Below, piece by piece: positions 25,821 through 35,065 of a stretch of 64,000 nt of DNA (its first letter is position 1; each line of letters begins with the position of its first letter). This DNA comes from Nostoc sp. UHCC 0870 (GTDB lineage: Bacteria; Cyanobacteriota; Cyanobacteriia; Cyanobacteriales; Nostocaceae): assembly GCF_022063185.1 (NCBI RefSeq), contig NZ_CP091913.1, positions 4,499,141 through 4,563,140 of the forward strand, read 5' to 3'. Below the pieces are notes generated by a model. The model saw only the letters and a program-made list of their open reading frames with translations, had not been told where the DNA came from and ran no database searches. Position numbers and translations under genes: made by a program.

Positions 25821-26066
25821 CTAATCAATCCACATTTCGGGGGGAGTTGTTGACGGCACATAAGTCTTGGATGGACTGTAACTGGCGAGGTTAAACCACC
25901 CCACCGCCAGTAGGAGACCGAACCCACAGCCCAACAAAAAAGTCCAGGCGTGAGAAGGATCGAGTACGCAGAGCAGGCGGCGATCGCCGCTATATACCTG
26001 CACTAGCCAGCCTTCGCTGGTGTTGTCAAATCTGGTTTGCAGTTTAGTTGAGTCAAACTTGTTCAT
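25821..26066 (-). CDS. Small single-pass membrane protein near sbtA
   Basis: 81 residues from ATG at complement 26064-26066, with GGAG eight bases upstream. Soluble N-terminus (FDNTSEGWLVQVYSGDRRLLCVLD), one transmembrane helix (AWTFLLGCGFGLLLAVGWF) and a short tail. Not recognised. Its G+C content and codon use match sbtA/sbtB rather than the surrounding genome, so it probably arrived with them. About 140 bases of G+C-rich non-coding DNA follow its stop (25680-25820). Confidence 0.6.
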   Translation of the reverse strand: MNKFDSTKLQTRFDNTSEGWLVQVYSGDRRLLCVLDPSHAWTFLLGCGFGLLLAVGWFNLASYSPSKTYVPSTTPPEMWID

Positions 26067-26275
26067 TGTCTACGCTCCATGATCATCGAATGTGTGTGGC
26101 GGTGGCGGTTACTTGCGCGCCGCTATGGAAACACCTGTCAGAAATTCACCTGTGAATGGAGAGTGTCTCAAGGAGAGAGACTGGGTCGCTCAAACCTGAC
26201 ATTGATGTCGAACAGAAGACAGACATCTATGCTTTCGCCTTGAACGATATTCTTACGTTTATATTTAGAAGCGCA

Positions 26276-26516
26276 TCAAGAAATCGGACAAGAAATCCAC
26301 ATTGTAATTCCTCCTTGATTCAGATATTAGGGGTTGACAAATATGTGCTTAACTTTATCTTAAAATTCTTACAAATTTGCGATTGCTCTACATGAATCTG
26401 CGAAGTAATTTCAAATTCAAATCATAAGTTTTACTTTTATTTTCAAAAAACCTATATATCTCTGTTCAATGTGAATTGTAATCATAGGATTTTCTCTATA
26501 CATTGTTGCTAATAAA
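26276..26516. repeat. sbtA leader, copy 2, with truncated sbtA start
   Basis: Continuous duplicate of the sbtA leader. On the minus strand it carries AGGAGG, then a start region that corresponds to the first ~9 codons of sbtA and breaks off near 26276. A single base change turns ACAACGTG of copy 1 into ACAATGTG, moving the apparent start out of frame. It points away from sbtB and has no intact gene behind it. Confidence 0.8.
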
Positions 26517-26729
26517 AACCTTTACCGAATGGTGTGAAGAGCAGGTGTCATCGTGTCAAAAGTATAAGTGTTTTTTATAAAATACTTCCGCTAATCTGAG
26601 TCAATTTTTCTCAATAGAGGTGAGTAGATTTGCCGATCTTTAGCATAAACTTAAAGATATGGTTCAAAGCAAGACTCGATGGTTTTGCTTTGAATTGTCG
26701 TATATAGAACGTATCAGGAGGTAACCCAC

Positions 26730-27047
26730 ATGACCCAGAAAGCCAGTAAGCTTGTCATCGTCACGGAAAAGGTGCTGCTGAAAAAGGTCGCCAAGATCAT
26801 CGACGAAGCCGGTGCTACCGGTTATACGGTGGTGGCCGCTGGAGGTAAAGGCAGTCGCGGCGTGCGATCGTCGGGACAACCCACCGTTGGCGACATCTAC
26901 ACTAATGTAAAGTTCGAGGTACTCACCCCCAGTCGGGATATGGCCGTGAAGATTGCGGATGAGGTCGCAGCGCAGTTTTTCAAAGATTATTCGGGTATCA
27001 CCTATATCTGTGACGTGATGGAGGTACTGTACGCACACCAGTTCTGA
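26730..27047 (+). CDS. sbtB: PII-like regulator SbtB
   Basis: 105 residues behind a perfect AGGAGG (26716-26721). PII-type fold: KLVIVTEKVLLKKVAKIIDEAG, GYTVVAAGGKGSRG, a T-loop (RSSGQPTVGDIYTNVKFEV) and ITYICDVMEVLYAHQF. SbtB binds cAMP and adenine nucleotides and controls SbtA. The usual C-terminal extension with a CGPxGC redox motif is absent: the protein ends right after AHQF. It is transcribed away from sbtA, 1.6 kb distant, rather than just downstream of it. Confidence 0.9.
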   Translation: MTQKASKLVIVTEKVLLKKVAKIIDEAGATGYTVVAAGGKGSRGVRSSGQPTVGDIYTNVKFEVLTPSRDMAVKIADEVAAQFFKDYSGITYICDVMEVLYAHQF

Positions 27048-27147
27048 GTCAAAACCCCAGCAATTCTACTTTTAGCAAGAAGCTGTTCAAGCCCTGGGAA
27101 TCTCGGTATTGTAATGACATCGGAGAGATCCAAGAGAGCTAGAGTGG

Positions 27148-27339
27148 TTGCAAGAACGGGGTTTGTTCGACACCATCGTCGGTTCGTTTCGGCAGCGTTT
27201 GTCGTCGCTACCGAACAAACGCATAGCCAAAAACACTCGCTACGGGATGGAGGATGCCGCTTTGAGCGTTTTTAGCGTGTTGCTCACCCAGGGCGGAGAG
27301 CGATTTTTTTTTGGGGAGATGAGAATAGCAATGCGATAA
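27148..27339 (+). pseudogene. Transposase N-terminal fragment
   Basis: A 63-codon frame (TTG start) begins GLFDTIVGSFRQRLSSLP and continues RYGMEDAALSVFSVLLTQ, which resembles the N-terminus of a cyanobacterial ISNCY/IS4-like transposase. The similarity then stops (GGERFFFGEM) at a run of Ts, so at most the first ~50 residues remain. It marks the right edge of the G+C-rich sbt patch. Family assignment is from memory of the pattern and not certain. Confidence 0.5.
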
Positions 27340-27351
27340 GATGACTAATGA

Positions 27352-27999
27352 CTAATTCGCTACTTCGGCTATTTCAATAACCCGCCCTTCATAATCTTTA
27401 ACTAGAAAATTTAGGGGTTTTTGATTGCGAATCTTAAACTTTAACCCGCGTGTTTCTACCCGCAATAAAATCATTTCTAAACAGTCACGGTCAAAACAAA
27501 CATGACGTTGCTGATTTTTAGTCCCCAAACTCGCACCAGTAATAACGTGAAGTTGGGTGTTTTTCTTTAATTGATACCATAGTCCATCATTACCGTTGTT
27601 CATGGTTTTACCTGACCAACTGGGACTGGTGGACATATATAACGGATCTATCCCCGTCGCGCCTATGGTTTGTTCGTAATTGTAGTAGTAGTGCAATGGT
27701 ACTTCTGCGGCTGGCAAATCTAGCAGCCCTTCATATAATTGTCGGGCAATCTCTAAATCAGACACCATCACAGTATGCACTTTGGGCGCACTGGTGAGGA
27801 AGAGCCACATAGCACCTGCATAGGCTGCTAGTAGCATCACCATAATGCCTTGGGTGGAAAATAGGCTATCTAAGGGTAGGGACGGCAAGAATGAGCCTAA
27901 AGTCAGAGGCGGGAGCAGAAACGATATGACACTAGCTGCTATAACCATGAACAAATTAGAAATTATATAAAGGTAGCCGCTTTTATTATTGTCGATCAA
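27352..27999 (-). CDS. Membrane-anchored glyoxalase-like protein
   Basis: Up to 215 residues; TTG at complement 27997-27999 gives the full length, or ATG at 27948 gives 198. Two N-terminal hydrophobic segments (LFMVIAASVISFLLPPL, GIMVMLLAAYAGAMWLF) precede a soluble domain (VHTVMVSDLEIARQLYEGLLDLPAAEVPLHYYYN ... QQRHVCFDRDCLEMILLRVETRG ... LNFLVKDYEGRVIEIAEV) with the beta-alpha-beta-beta-beta pattern of vicinal-oxygen-chelate proteins. Only some putative metal ligands are visible (H in VHTVMV, E in VIEIAE), so catalysis is uncertain. Confidence 0.65.
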   Translation of the reverse strand: MIDNNKSGYLYIISNLFMVIAASVISFLLPPLTLGSFLPSLPLDSLFSTQGIMVMLLAAYAGAMWLFLTSAPKVHTVMVSDLEIARQLYEGLLDLPAAEVPLHYYYNYEQTIGATGIDPLYMSTSPSWSGKTMNNGNDGLWYQLKKNTQLHVITGASLGTKNQQRHVCFDRDCLEMILLRVETRGLKFKIRNQKPLNFLVKDYEGRVIEIAEVAN

Positions 28000-28164
28000 G
28001 ACTTAAAAGAGGTCTTTATCTAGTGTACCAAGACTAAACTTGTCTGAGTTTTAATCTAAAAATATTCTTTACTACATTATGAAGTGCGGAATGTGGGTTT
28101 TAATACCATTTTGAGCAAATCAGAATACGATTGTCCGAAAGTTGCGTTTGATAAATTGGTGCAG

Positions 28165-31047
28165 CTATGCCATTTGCCGAGCCATTAACTGGGCAAATAG
28201 TCCTTCTTGTGCAGCTAGCTGGTCAAAAGTTCCTTGTTGTACAATCTGTCCTGCTTGTAATACATAGATGCGATGCGCGTTGCGGATTGTGCTGAGTCGA
28301 TGGGCAATTACAACACGAGTGACTTGCATTTTATCCAAACTTTTACTAACAATAGCTTGTGTCTTATTGTCTAAAGCACTGGTAGCTTCATCAAACAGCA
28401 AAACGCGGGGTTTCAATGCTAACGCGCGAGCAATTAAAAGTCGCTGTCGTTGTCCTCCAGAAAGATTACTTCCACCTTCACTAACTACAGTGTGCATTTG
28501 CATTGGCATAGCGATAATATCTTCAGCTAAACCTGATGCTCTAGCTGCTTCCCAAGCTTCTTCTAGAGTAATCCCCGCACCAGCAGCGATATTCTCAAAA
28601 ATGGAACCTGACATTAATTGACTGTTTTGCAAGACTACGCCTAACTGTCGGCGCACTGCTTCTACATCCAAGCCAGACAAGTCTTGACCGTCGTAGTATA
28701 TACTACCTGCTTCTGGAGTTTCAAATCCCAGTAACAACCTGAATATAGTGGATTTACCACTTCCAGAACCCCCCACAAGGGCAATAAATTCTCCTGGCTC
28801 CGCAGAAATATTGAGATTATCGAGTATTAGCGAACCATCTTGGCGATAGCGAAAGGTGACGCGATCCACAGCGATTCTACCAATTAACTTGCCAGGATCG
28901 GCTTTGCTGGTATTCACTTCTGGTATACTTGCCAGAATGGGCTGGGTGCGTTTCCACTGGGGAATAACCTGTAAAACTTCGGTGACAGTGTTGCTCAGGT
29001 CTGTAGTTCCTTTGATAAAGTTTCCATAGGCTGTGTTAAAGGCTAAAAAAGTACCAAGAGATAGACCAATAGTTCCTGAATTCTGTGCTTCTTCAAGTAG
29101 TTTGATGGTAAACCAAAATAAGGCTCCATTAGTCACTATGGGTATGACTGTGTTGAAAAATATCACAGCGTCTTCTACTTGTTGTGTACTGAGTTCCAGC
29201 TTGATTTGCTGACTGTAGTTTTTACTCCAAGCGGCAAAGGCGCGTTCTTGTGCGCCAGCAATATGTAGTTTAGAAATACCATTAATCAGCTGCACTGTTT
29301 GTCCAAAAATTTTGCCCTGTAATTCCAACAGAGGTTGCACTTTACGCAGCAACATTACACCAGAAATTGTCGTGAATGCGATCGCTATGACTGCAAACGC
29401 CACCGCAACTAAAGCTAATTTGTAGTTGTAATAAAATAACTGCCCCAAATAAAACAGTGTAAACAGACTACTGAAGAGATTTATCAAGATTCTGCCACCT
29501 AATTGGCGACGGATTGCACTTACCGAAGATACGCGGGAAAGTAAATCACCTGTGGTGTATTGACGGAAAAATGAGATTGGTAAGTTTAACAGCCTGTCAC
29601 AAGTAGCGGCTTGAGTCGAAGCATCTCCAAAGGTTTCTGTTCGTAGAATCGCAAATCCTTGAGTTATCTGAAATAAAGCTGTACCCAAAGCAGCAACGAG
29701 CAATCCCAAGCCGATTTGCAACAATAAACCGCGATCGCTATCTGGTATGGCATTGTCCATCATAATTGCCGTGGCTTGGGGAGTGAGCATCCCTAGTAAT
29801 GTCACGGCAATACCAGTAAATACAATTGTCAGTATATCTCTGGCACGTCCTTTGAGGGTAAATTGCAGTAAACTCAAAGCTCCCAGCACTCGATCCGGCA
29901 AAGGCCGATAAAACATATAAGCAACGGGAGCTACTTTTGTAGCTACGCCCTCATCCACCCGCGTGCGAGTGCGTTCCACTGGATCGAAGATTTCATAGCG
30001 ATTTGTCGCAACTTGTAACAGTGCCACTGGTCGATTGTCTTGAGTGTAAGCCAGAAGCGAACTACAATCTTTTTCCCACCAATTGTCTCGCAATAGCACT
30101 CGCCGCATTCTCATCCGCGAAGCCCGAACGATCGCTTCTAGTGGCTCTTTCAGCCGCTTCAGGTTCTCAGAACGAGCCGGAGGTCTAATTTTCACGCCGA
30201 TAGCTTTGCCGACTGCACCAGCCGCAACTAATAAAGGCGTACCTTCTAGGAAAAAATCGCCATCTTGGTAATTCAGGGTTGATGCTAACTCTCCTACAGC
30301 CTCGGCTGTCACTTGACGGTTGAGACGTTGGCGATCGCCCAACCGCATCAGTTCTTCTTGGGCTTCTTGATGCTCTAAAATGTCAATGCAGCGCAGCAGT
30401 TGAGTATTTAGCTGGGATAGCCCGGTAAGAATAATATCTGAGTTGTCAATTTCGGAAGTTGTAATAGTAGCAAATTGAACTGTATCTCTGGCTTCTAGCC
30501 ACATTTTATCGTTGAGGGGAAAAGTTGCAGTTGGGCTGAAGAGAGTTAGTTCGTCAAAACCCAGAAACTTGACAGTACCTTCCTTCATCTGTACCCAGCA
30601 GACAACCCCTGGTTCTGGTTGAAAAGTTTGACCGTTAATTAAGGAAAGTCGGCTGCTTCCCTCAGTTCTAACTTGAATTACTGGAGTGGGAATCGAAGAA
30701 AGTGCAGTACCAACTTGCTTGAGCCAAGATTCTACCAAAGCGATGGCTTTCACATTTCCATTGGCTATTAATTCCCGGAAAGACTCAGGGTGTAGTTGTA
30801 GTAATTTTATCTCACCCATTGGCACGGCTAAAATTTGGCGTTGCTGATTGCCTGATATAGCAGCAGTTCCAAAAAGAGCCTCGCCTCGACCCATCGTACA
30901 TAGATAACGGCGAGTGCCTTCTATTACACCATCTTTAATTGTGACGGCAAACAATGCCACAGAGCCAGATTGAACTACCCAAATCCGATCAAGATCGTTT
31001 AACAATATCGGCTCATTTCCCTGAATTTGGTACAGTTGTCCCCGCAT
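28165..31047 (-). CDS. NHLP-type peptide ABC exporter with cNMP-like N-terminus
   Basis: 960 residues from ATG at complement 31045-31047 (GGAG and AAGG upstream). The N-terminal ~100 residues (LDRIWVVQSGSVALFAV, GEALFGTAAISGN) look like a cyclic-nucleotide-binding-type barrel; a long linker, six transmembrane helices (~400-690) and an ATPase follow with Walker A GGSGSGKST at 759, LSGGQ at 862 and LLFDEATSALD. It lacks a C39 protease, as in the second ABC protein of NHLM bacteriocin-type exporters (TIGR03797 type). Last gene of the RiPP block, 179 bases downstream of the peptidase-ABC gene, with STRR between. Confidence 0.88.
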   Translation of the reverse strand: MRGQLYQIQGNEPILLNDLDRIWVVQSGSVALFAVTIKDGVIEGTRRYLCTMGRGEALFGTAAISGNQQRQILAVPMGEIKLLQLHPESFRELIANGNVKAIALVESWLKQVGTALSSIPTPVIQVRTEGSSRLSLINGQTFQPEPGVVCWVQMKEGTVKFLGFDELTLFSPTATFPLNDKMWLEARDTVQFATITTSEIDNSDIILTGLSQLNTQLLRCIDILEHQEAQEELMRLGDRQRLNRQVTAEAVGELASTLNYQDGDFFLEGTPLLVAAGAVGKAIGVKIRPPARSENLKRLKEPLEAIVRASRMRMRRVLLRDNWWEKDCSSLLAYTQDNRPVALLQVATNRYEIFDPVERTRTRVDEGVATKVAPVAYMFYRPLPDRVLGALSLLQFTLKGRARDILTIVFTGIAVTLLGMLTPQATAIMMDNAIPDSDRGLLLQIGLGLLVAALGTALFQITQGFAILRTETFGDASTQAATCDRLLNLPISFFRQYTTGDLLSRVSSVSAIRRQLGGRILINLFSSLFTLFYLGQLFYYNYKLALVAVAFAVIAIAFTTISGVMLLRKVQPLLELQGKIFGQTVQLINGISKLHIAGAQERAFAAWSKNYSQQIKLELSTQQVEDAVIFFNTVIPIVTNGALFWFTIKLLEEAQNSGTIGLSLGTFLAFNTAYGNFIKGTTDLSNTVTEVLQVIPQWKRTQPILASIPEVNTSKADPGKLIGRIAVDRVTFRYRQDGSLILDNLNISAEPGEFIALVGGSGSGKSTIFRLLLGFETPEAGSIYYDGQDLSGLDVEAVRRQLGVVLQNSQLMSGSIFENIAAGAGITLEEAWEAARASGLAEDIIAMPMQMHTVVSEGGSNLSGGQRQRLLIARALALKPRVLLFDEATSALDNKTQAIVSKSLDKMQVTRVVIAHRLSTIRNAHRIYVLQAGQIVQQGTFDQLAAQEGLFAQLMARQMA

Positions 31048-31191
31048 TGTTGCCTTACTCCAATTAAAAATAAAAAAGTTTAACAAAATGTAGGGGTTTA
31101 AATCCCCGGCTTCTATCCAGGCGCAAGTGTTGTGGCGGGGTCTAAATCCACGTTACAACACGTAATTGCGTTAGCGTAGCGGGACGAAGTC

Positions 31192-31222
31192 CATTGCGAA
31201 TTGCGAATTGCGAATTGCGAAT
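31192..31222. repeat. STRR array, GCGAATT family
   Basis: Four tandem ATTGCGA heptamers between the two ABC transporter genes; the spacer also carries a TAGCGTAGCGGGACGAAGTCC repeat. Confidence 0.8.
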
Positions 31223-31226
31223 TGGT

Positions 31227-33488
31227 TTAAAGTGCTTCCCCTTCCATCCGAATTAACCGCGAGTACGCACCATCGACTTGCCACAATTTTTGATGAGTAC
31301 CGCGTTGCACGACTTTGCCATGTTCTAAGACGATGATTTCATCGCAGTCTCGGATCGTGCTTAAGCGGTGTGCCACGATAATGCAGGTGCAACCTCGTCG
31401 CCGCAGATTTTCATCAATAATTTTTTCTGTTTCTGCATCTAAGGCACTGGTAGCTTCATCCATCACCAGGATAGAAGGGTTGTTGACCAAAGCACGAGCA
31501 ATTTCTAATCGCTGTCGCTGTCCGCCGCTTAAGTTAGCAGCACCTTCTATGAGTGTTGCATCCAATCCCCCAGTCATTGACAGGATAACATCTGCGATCG
31601 CAGCATCTTCACAAGCTCGGATTAAGCTTTTATCCTGTATAGTAGAATCCCACAGAGTTAAATTATCTCTAACTGTTCCGCCAAATAGCAAGATATCTTG
31701 CTCCACCATCGCCACGGAGTTAGTAAGTATTTGCTGGGGTATCTGCTCTCTGGATGTTCCATCAAATAATATTTCCCCCGTCCAAGGTTGATAAAGTCCG
31801 CTAATGAGTTTGGCAATGGTAGATTTACCAGAACCACTCCCGCCTACCAATGCCACTCGCTGTCCTGGTTTAATTGCGAGGTGAAAATTTTCAATCAGTG
31901 GTTGCTCTAAGCGACTATAACCAAATGTCACATTCCGTAATTCAACATACCCTTGTAACTTAGGCACAAATGTAGAAGGATAAACTGACAGCAAGTTTTC
32001 TTTGTTCTCCCCTGCTCCTCTGCTCCCCTGTTCCTCTATCGGATTATCCAGCACATCATCTAGGCGGAGTAAATTCCCTTCCAACTCTTGCAAAGTAGTA
32101 CCGAAGTTGACGAGATTGTTCACGGGTGATTGAAAGCTGTACATTAAACCTTGAAAAGCTACGAGCATTCCAATGCTGAGATGTCCATCCATCACTCGTA
32201 AACCACCCACAACCAATAACATTACTGAAGAAAGAGCCGACAGGAGTACGGGTAATACAGAAAATATTTGGTTTGTCGCACCTAATTCCTGTTGAGAATT
32301 AATCGCCTTGGTGTAATAACCCGACCACCGCGCAAAAAAATCTGACTCTAAACCAGATGCTTTTAGGGTTTCTATACTTTGGAGAGCAGCAATGGAAGTA
32401 CCAGCAGCTTTACCATACTCTTGGATCAATCGTTGATTAGCATCTACGCGCTGTCGGGAAATCCACTGTAAAACTAAGATATTTATAGCAGCAAAAATAA
32501 CTATACATAAGGTAAGTACCCAGTCATATTGCACCATGACTAAAGCATAAAAAATCACCATAACTGCATCAATGACCGTAGTAGCCAATCGTCCCGAAAG
32601 GACATCAGCAACTTGGTCGTTGATAGTGGTGCGATCGCTAATTTCTCCCGCAAAGCGTTGAGCGTAAAAACTTACAGGTAAGCGGAGGATATGCCAAAGG
32701 AAGCGGCTGGACATACCAACAGCCAGCTTTATTTTTAGCCGACGCAGATATTTCAAGCGCAGTAGGGTTAACAATCCTTGCACTATAGCTGTAATAATCA
32801 TAGCCAACAGCAACGGACGCAACCAATGTAGCCTTTGTTCGATGAGGATTTCGTCTACAAATACCTGACTAAACACAGGTATGAGTAATCCCACAATGGC
32901 TAAGAAAAAACCACTAATTAAACAGTAAACTAAAGCACCAAAAGCTCCCCTTAATCGTGACCACAGCGATACCGTAATGTTGGGTTTGTGACCACCTTTG
33001 ACAAACTCTGGGCTTGGTTCCATCACCAGCACCACTCCGGTATATCCTTCGTCAAATTCTTGCAAGGATACAGTACGCGGCCCGGTGGCGGGGTCGTTGA
33101 GATAAACTCGTTGTTTGCCAAATCCCTCCACAACTAAGAAGTGGTTGAAGTTCCAGAAGACAATATAAGGAGGGCGCAAATCTTGGAGTTTTTCTAGTTC
33201 TTTTTTAAAGCCTTTGGCTTGGAGTCCGTATCTTCTGGCAGCTTTGACCATATTGGATGCTTTACTGCCATCACGGGAAACGCCACATTCTCGTCGGAGT
33301 TCGGGTAAAGGTACAATGCGATCGTAGTAACCGAGAATTATTCCTAAAGCAGCAGCACCACATTCAACCCCCTCCATTTGTAAGACAGTGGGGGTTTTAA
33401 CGCGCCGCCTGCTGGGATTAAAAAGTAATTTTTGCAGGTACTGCCAAGGATTAATCGTTGTTGCTAAGGTCGGATTAGTAGATACCAC
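31227..33488 (-). CDS. C39 peptidase-containing ABC transporter (NHLP/ABC1 type)
   Basis: 753 residues. An N-terminal C39 bacteriocin-processing peptidase has its triad at C43 (GVECGAAA), H115 (NFNHFLVVEG) and D131 (LNDPATG); it removes leaders after a double glycine during export. Transmembrane helices (~180-450) and an ATPase (GGSGSGKST, LSGGQRQRLEIA, ILVMDEATSALD) follow. The GTG start (complement 33486-33488) overlaps the end of the HlyD gene by 14 bases, so translation is coupled. It fits the double-glycine Nif11 precursor encoded upstream. Confidence 0.95.
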   Translation of the reverse strand: MVSTNPTLATTINPWQYLQKLLFNPSRRRVKTPTVLQMEGVECGAAALGIILGYYDRIVPLPELRRECGVSRDGSKASNMVKAARRYGLQAKGFKKELEKLQDLRPPYIVFWNFNHFLVVEGFGKQRVYLNDPATGPRTVSLQEFDEGYTGVVLVMEPSPEFVKGGHKPNITVSLWSRLRGAFGALVYCLISGFFLAIVGLLIPVFSQVFVDEILIEQRLHWLRPLLLAMIITAIVQGLLTLLRLKYLRRLKIKLAVGMSSRFLWHILRLPVSFYAQRFAGEISDRTTINDQVADVLSGRLATTVIDAVMVIFYALVMVQYDWVLTLCIVIFAAINILVLQWISRQRVDANQRLIQEYGKAAGTSIAALQSIETLKASGLESDFFARWSGYYTKAINSQQELGATNQIFSVLPVLLSALSSVMLLVVGGLRVMDGHLSIGMLVAFQGLMYSFQSPVNNLVNFGTTLQELEGNLLRLDDVLDNPIEEQGSRGAGENKENLLSVYPSTFVPKLQGYVELRNVTFGYSRLEQPLIENFHLAIKPGQRVALVGGSGSGKSTIAKLISGLYQPWTGEILFDGTSREQIPQQILTNSVAMVEQDILLFGGTVRDNLTLWDSTIQDKSLIRACEDAAIADVILSMTGGLDATLIEGAANLSGGQRQRLEIARALVNNPSILVMDEATSALDAETEKIIDENLRRRGCTCIIVAHRLSTIRDCDEIIVLEHGKVVQRGTHQKLWQVDGAYSRLIRMEGEAL

Positions 33489-34923
33489 TGTATTCCCTCA
33501 AAATTGGTAAAACAAAAGTGATGGGAGCGCGTTCTTCTATCTTGACTCGCACAATAGTCGTAGTTCCAGAAGAAATTTTTGTTTGCGGCCCCGTGGAAGA
33601 AGACCACTTATAACCACTGGGAGTTGTAGCATCTAATTCTAGGTCAGCAAATACTTGCATCAGACCTTCTTGCCTTTGAGCTACCAAACTTTCTACAATA
33701 TCTGCATTACCCACCTCCGATGCAGCAGCTTCTTTTGTAATGGGGAACTGTGAAACTTTACTAACCGTACCGACAATACCGCCAAACCGTTGTCGCTTGA
33801 CGATTTGGGGTGTAATTTGAATTGTCATCCCCTGTTGAATTTTCTTCCCATCCCCAACCGAGAAATAGGTGACACCAACTAATTTTTTAGATGAGTCCTC
33901 TCCTTCTATGGTGCCAAGACGAGTTCCAGCATTAACAACTTGCCCTGATGTCACGGTTAATTCTAGAATCCTTCCTGAGTGTTGACTGATGATTTGGCTG
34001 CTGTCTCCTAGTTGCAATTCCAGTTTGGCAATTTCTCGCTGGACTTCTTGAATTTCTTTCTTGCGGGCATTAGCATTTTCTAAGTCTTGTTGAGCTACAG
34101 AAGCTTGTTTGCTGTCTAGTTCTTTTAATTGAGCTTGTAAATTAGCAATGGTGCTGAGGTTTTCACGATGAGCTTTTTCTTGTTCTGTCTTTTTATAATC
34201 GAGTTCCTTTAATTGGGCTGTCAGGTCAGAGATTTTCTCTAGGTTTTGTAAATATTCTTGTTCTGCTTGTAGTGCCTCATCACCAGAAATAGCTCCTTGT
34301 TGCTGATGCAGCTGTTTGCGAATTTCCATTCTCTGCTTGAGAACGGGAGTTAAAGCTTGGCTTTCTTTGAGACGTTGTTCCAAGCCTTGGCGTTGCTGTT
34401 CAAGAGAGATATTACTTGTACTTTTCAAAAGAGGCGACAAAGCTTGGAGTTCACGGATACGTTGCTGGAGATAAAAACTTTGCTGTTGCATAGACCCTTT
34501 CTCTTGTTCCAGCCTTTGTCCTTGCAGGGAACTGGTGGCTTGGTCTAGTGACTGCAATTCTGTAAGTTTAGCTCGTTGTTGTTGCAGTTGCTTGCGGAGT
34601 TCAGCTTGGTCAATTGTCGCTAGAACTTGTCCTTTTTTAACGACATCTCCCACTTTGACATTGAGAGCAAGTATCTGTCCTGCGCTTTTTGATTGCAAAG
34701 GTACAACTTTGCTGGGGTAAATTAGTACGCCTCGACCTTCAACAGTGACGGGGATACGTCCATAGATACTCCAAATAACAGCAACTCCCACCAACGAACC
34801 TAAAGCAACGAGCGGTAGCCAGCTTTTAGGGCTAACTACCTGCATTAACTGGTCTAGTCTTTCAGGGGACGATAGACGCTCTAGGGATTCTTTACGGAAT
34901 AAGTTGCGTTTTTCATTTAACAT
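33475..34923 (-). CDS. HlyD-type adaptor of the peptide exporter
   Basis: 482 residues: cytoplasmic N-terminus with SSPERLDQLMQVV, one transmembrane helix (WLPLVALGSLVGVAVIWSI), a biotinyl-lipoyl-like segment (PSKVVPLQSKSAGQILALNVKVGDVVKKGQVLATID), a long coiled coil (~110-320, rich in Gln/Leu/Lys), and a closing barrel region. This is the periplasmic adaptor of NHLM-type bacteriocin export. Stop overlaps the next gene's start. With the two ABC genes it forms the standard three-gene export set. Confidence 0.92.
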   Translation of the reverse strand: MLNEKRNLFRKESLERLSSPERLDQLMQVVSPKSWLPLVALGSLVGVAVIWSIYGRIPVTVEGRGVLIYPSKVVPLQSKSAGQILALNVKVGDVVKKGQVLATIDQAELRKQLQQQRAKLTELQSLDQATSSLQGQRLEQEKGSMQQQSFYLQQRIRELQALSPLLKSTSNISLEQQRQGLEQRLKESQALTPVLKQRMEIRKQLHQQQGAISGDEALQAEQEYLQNLEKISDLTAQLKELDYKKTEQEKAHRENLSTIANLQAQLKELDSKQASVAQQDLENANARKKEIQEVQREIAKLELQLGDSSQIISQHSGRILELTVTSGQVVNAGTRLGTIEGEDSSKKLVGVTYFSVGDGKKIQQGMTIQITPQIVKRQRFGGIVGTVSKVSQFPITKEAAASEVGNADIVESLVAQRQEGLMQVFADLELDATTPSGYKWSSSTGPQTKISSGTTTIVRVKIEERAPITFVLPILREYSGIY

Positions 34924-35065
34924 TTTCCATCGCCCCGTAGTGTTTCACATATAGGCATACCAAGTATGGGAAAATTTTTGTCAGAGATATTGTTATCTCT
35001 AACAATTCTTGCAATTGCCAAAAGCAGGGTATCTCTATTTGCCAGACAATAATTTTTATTGTGAA

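Noticed and set aside
32638..32826. Minus-strand 62-codon frame inside the peptidase-ABC gene
   Set aside because: Out of frame within a gene whose transporter and peptidase motifs are complete.
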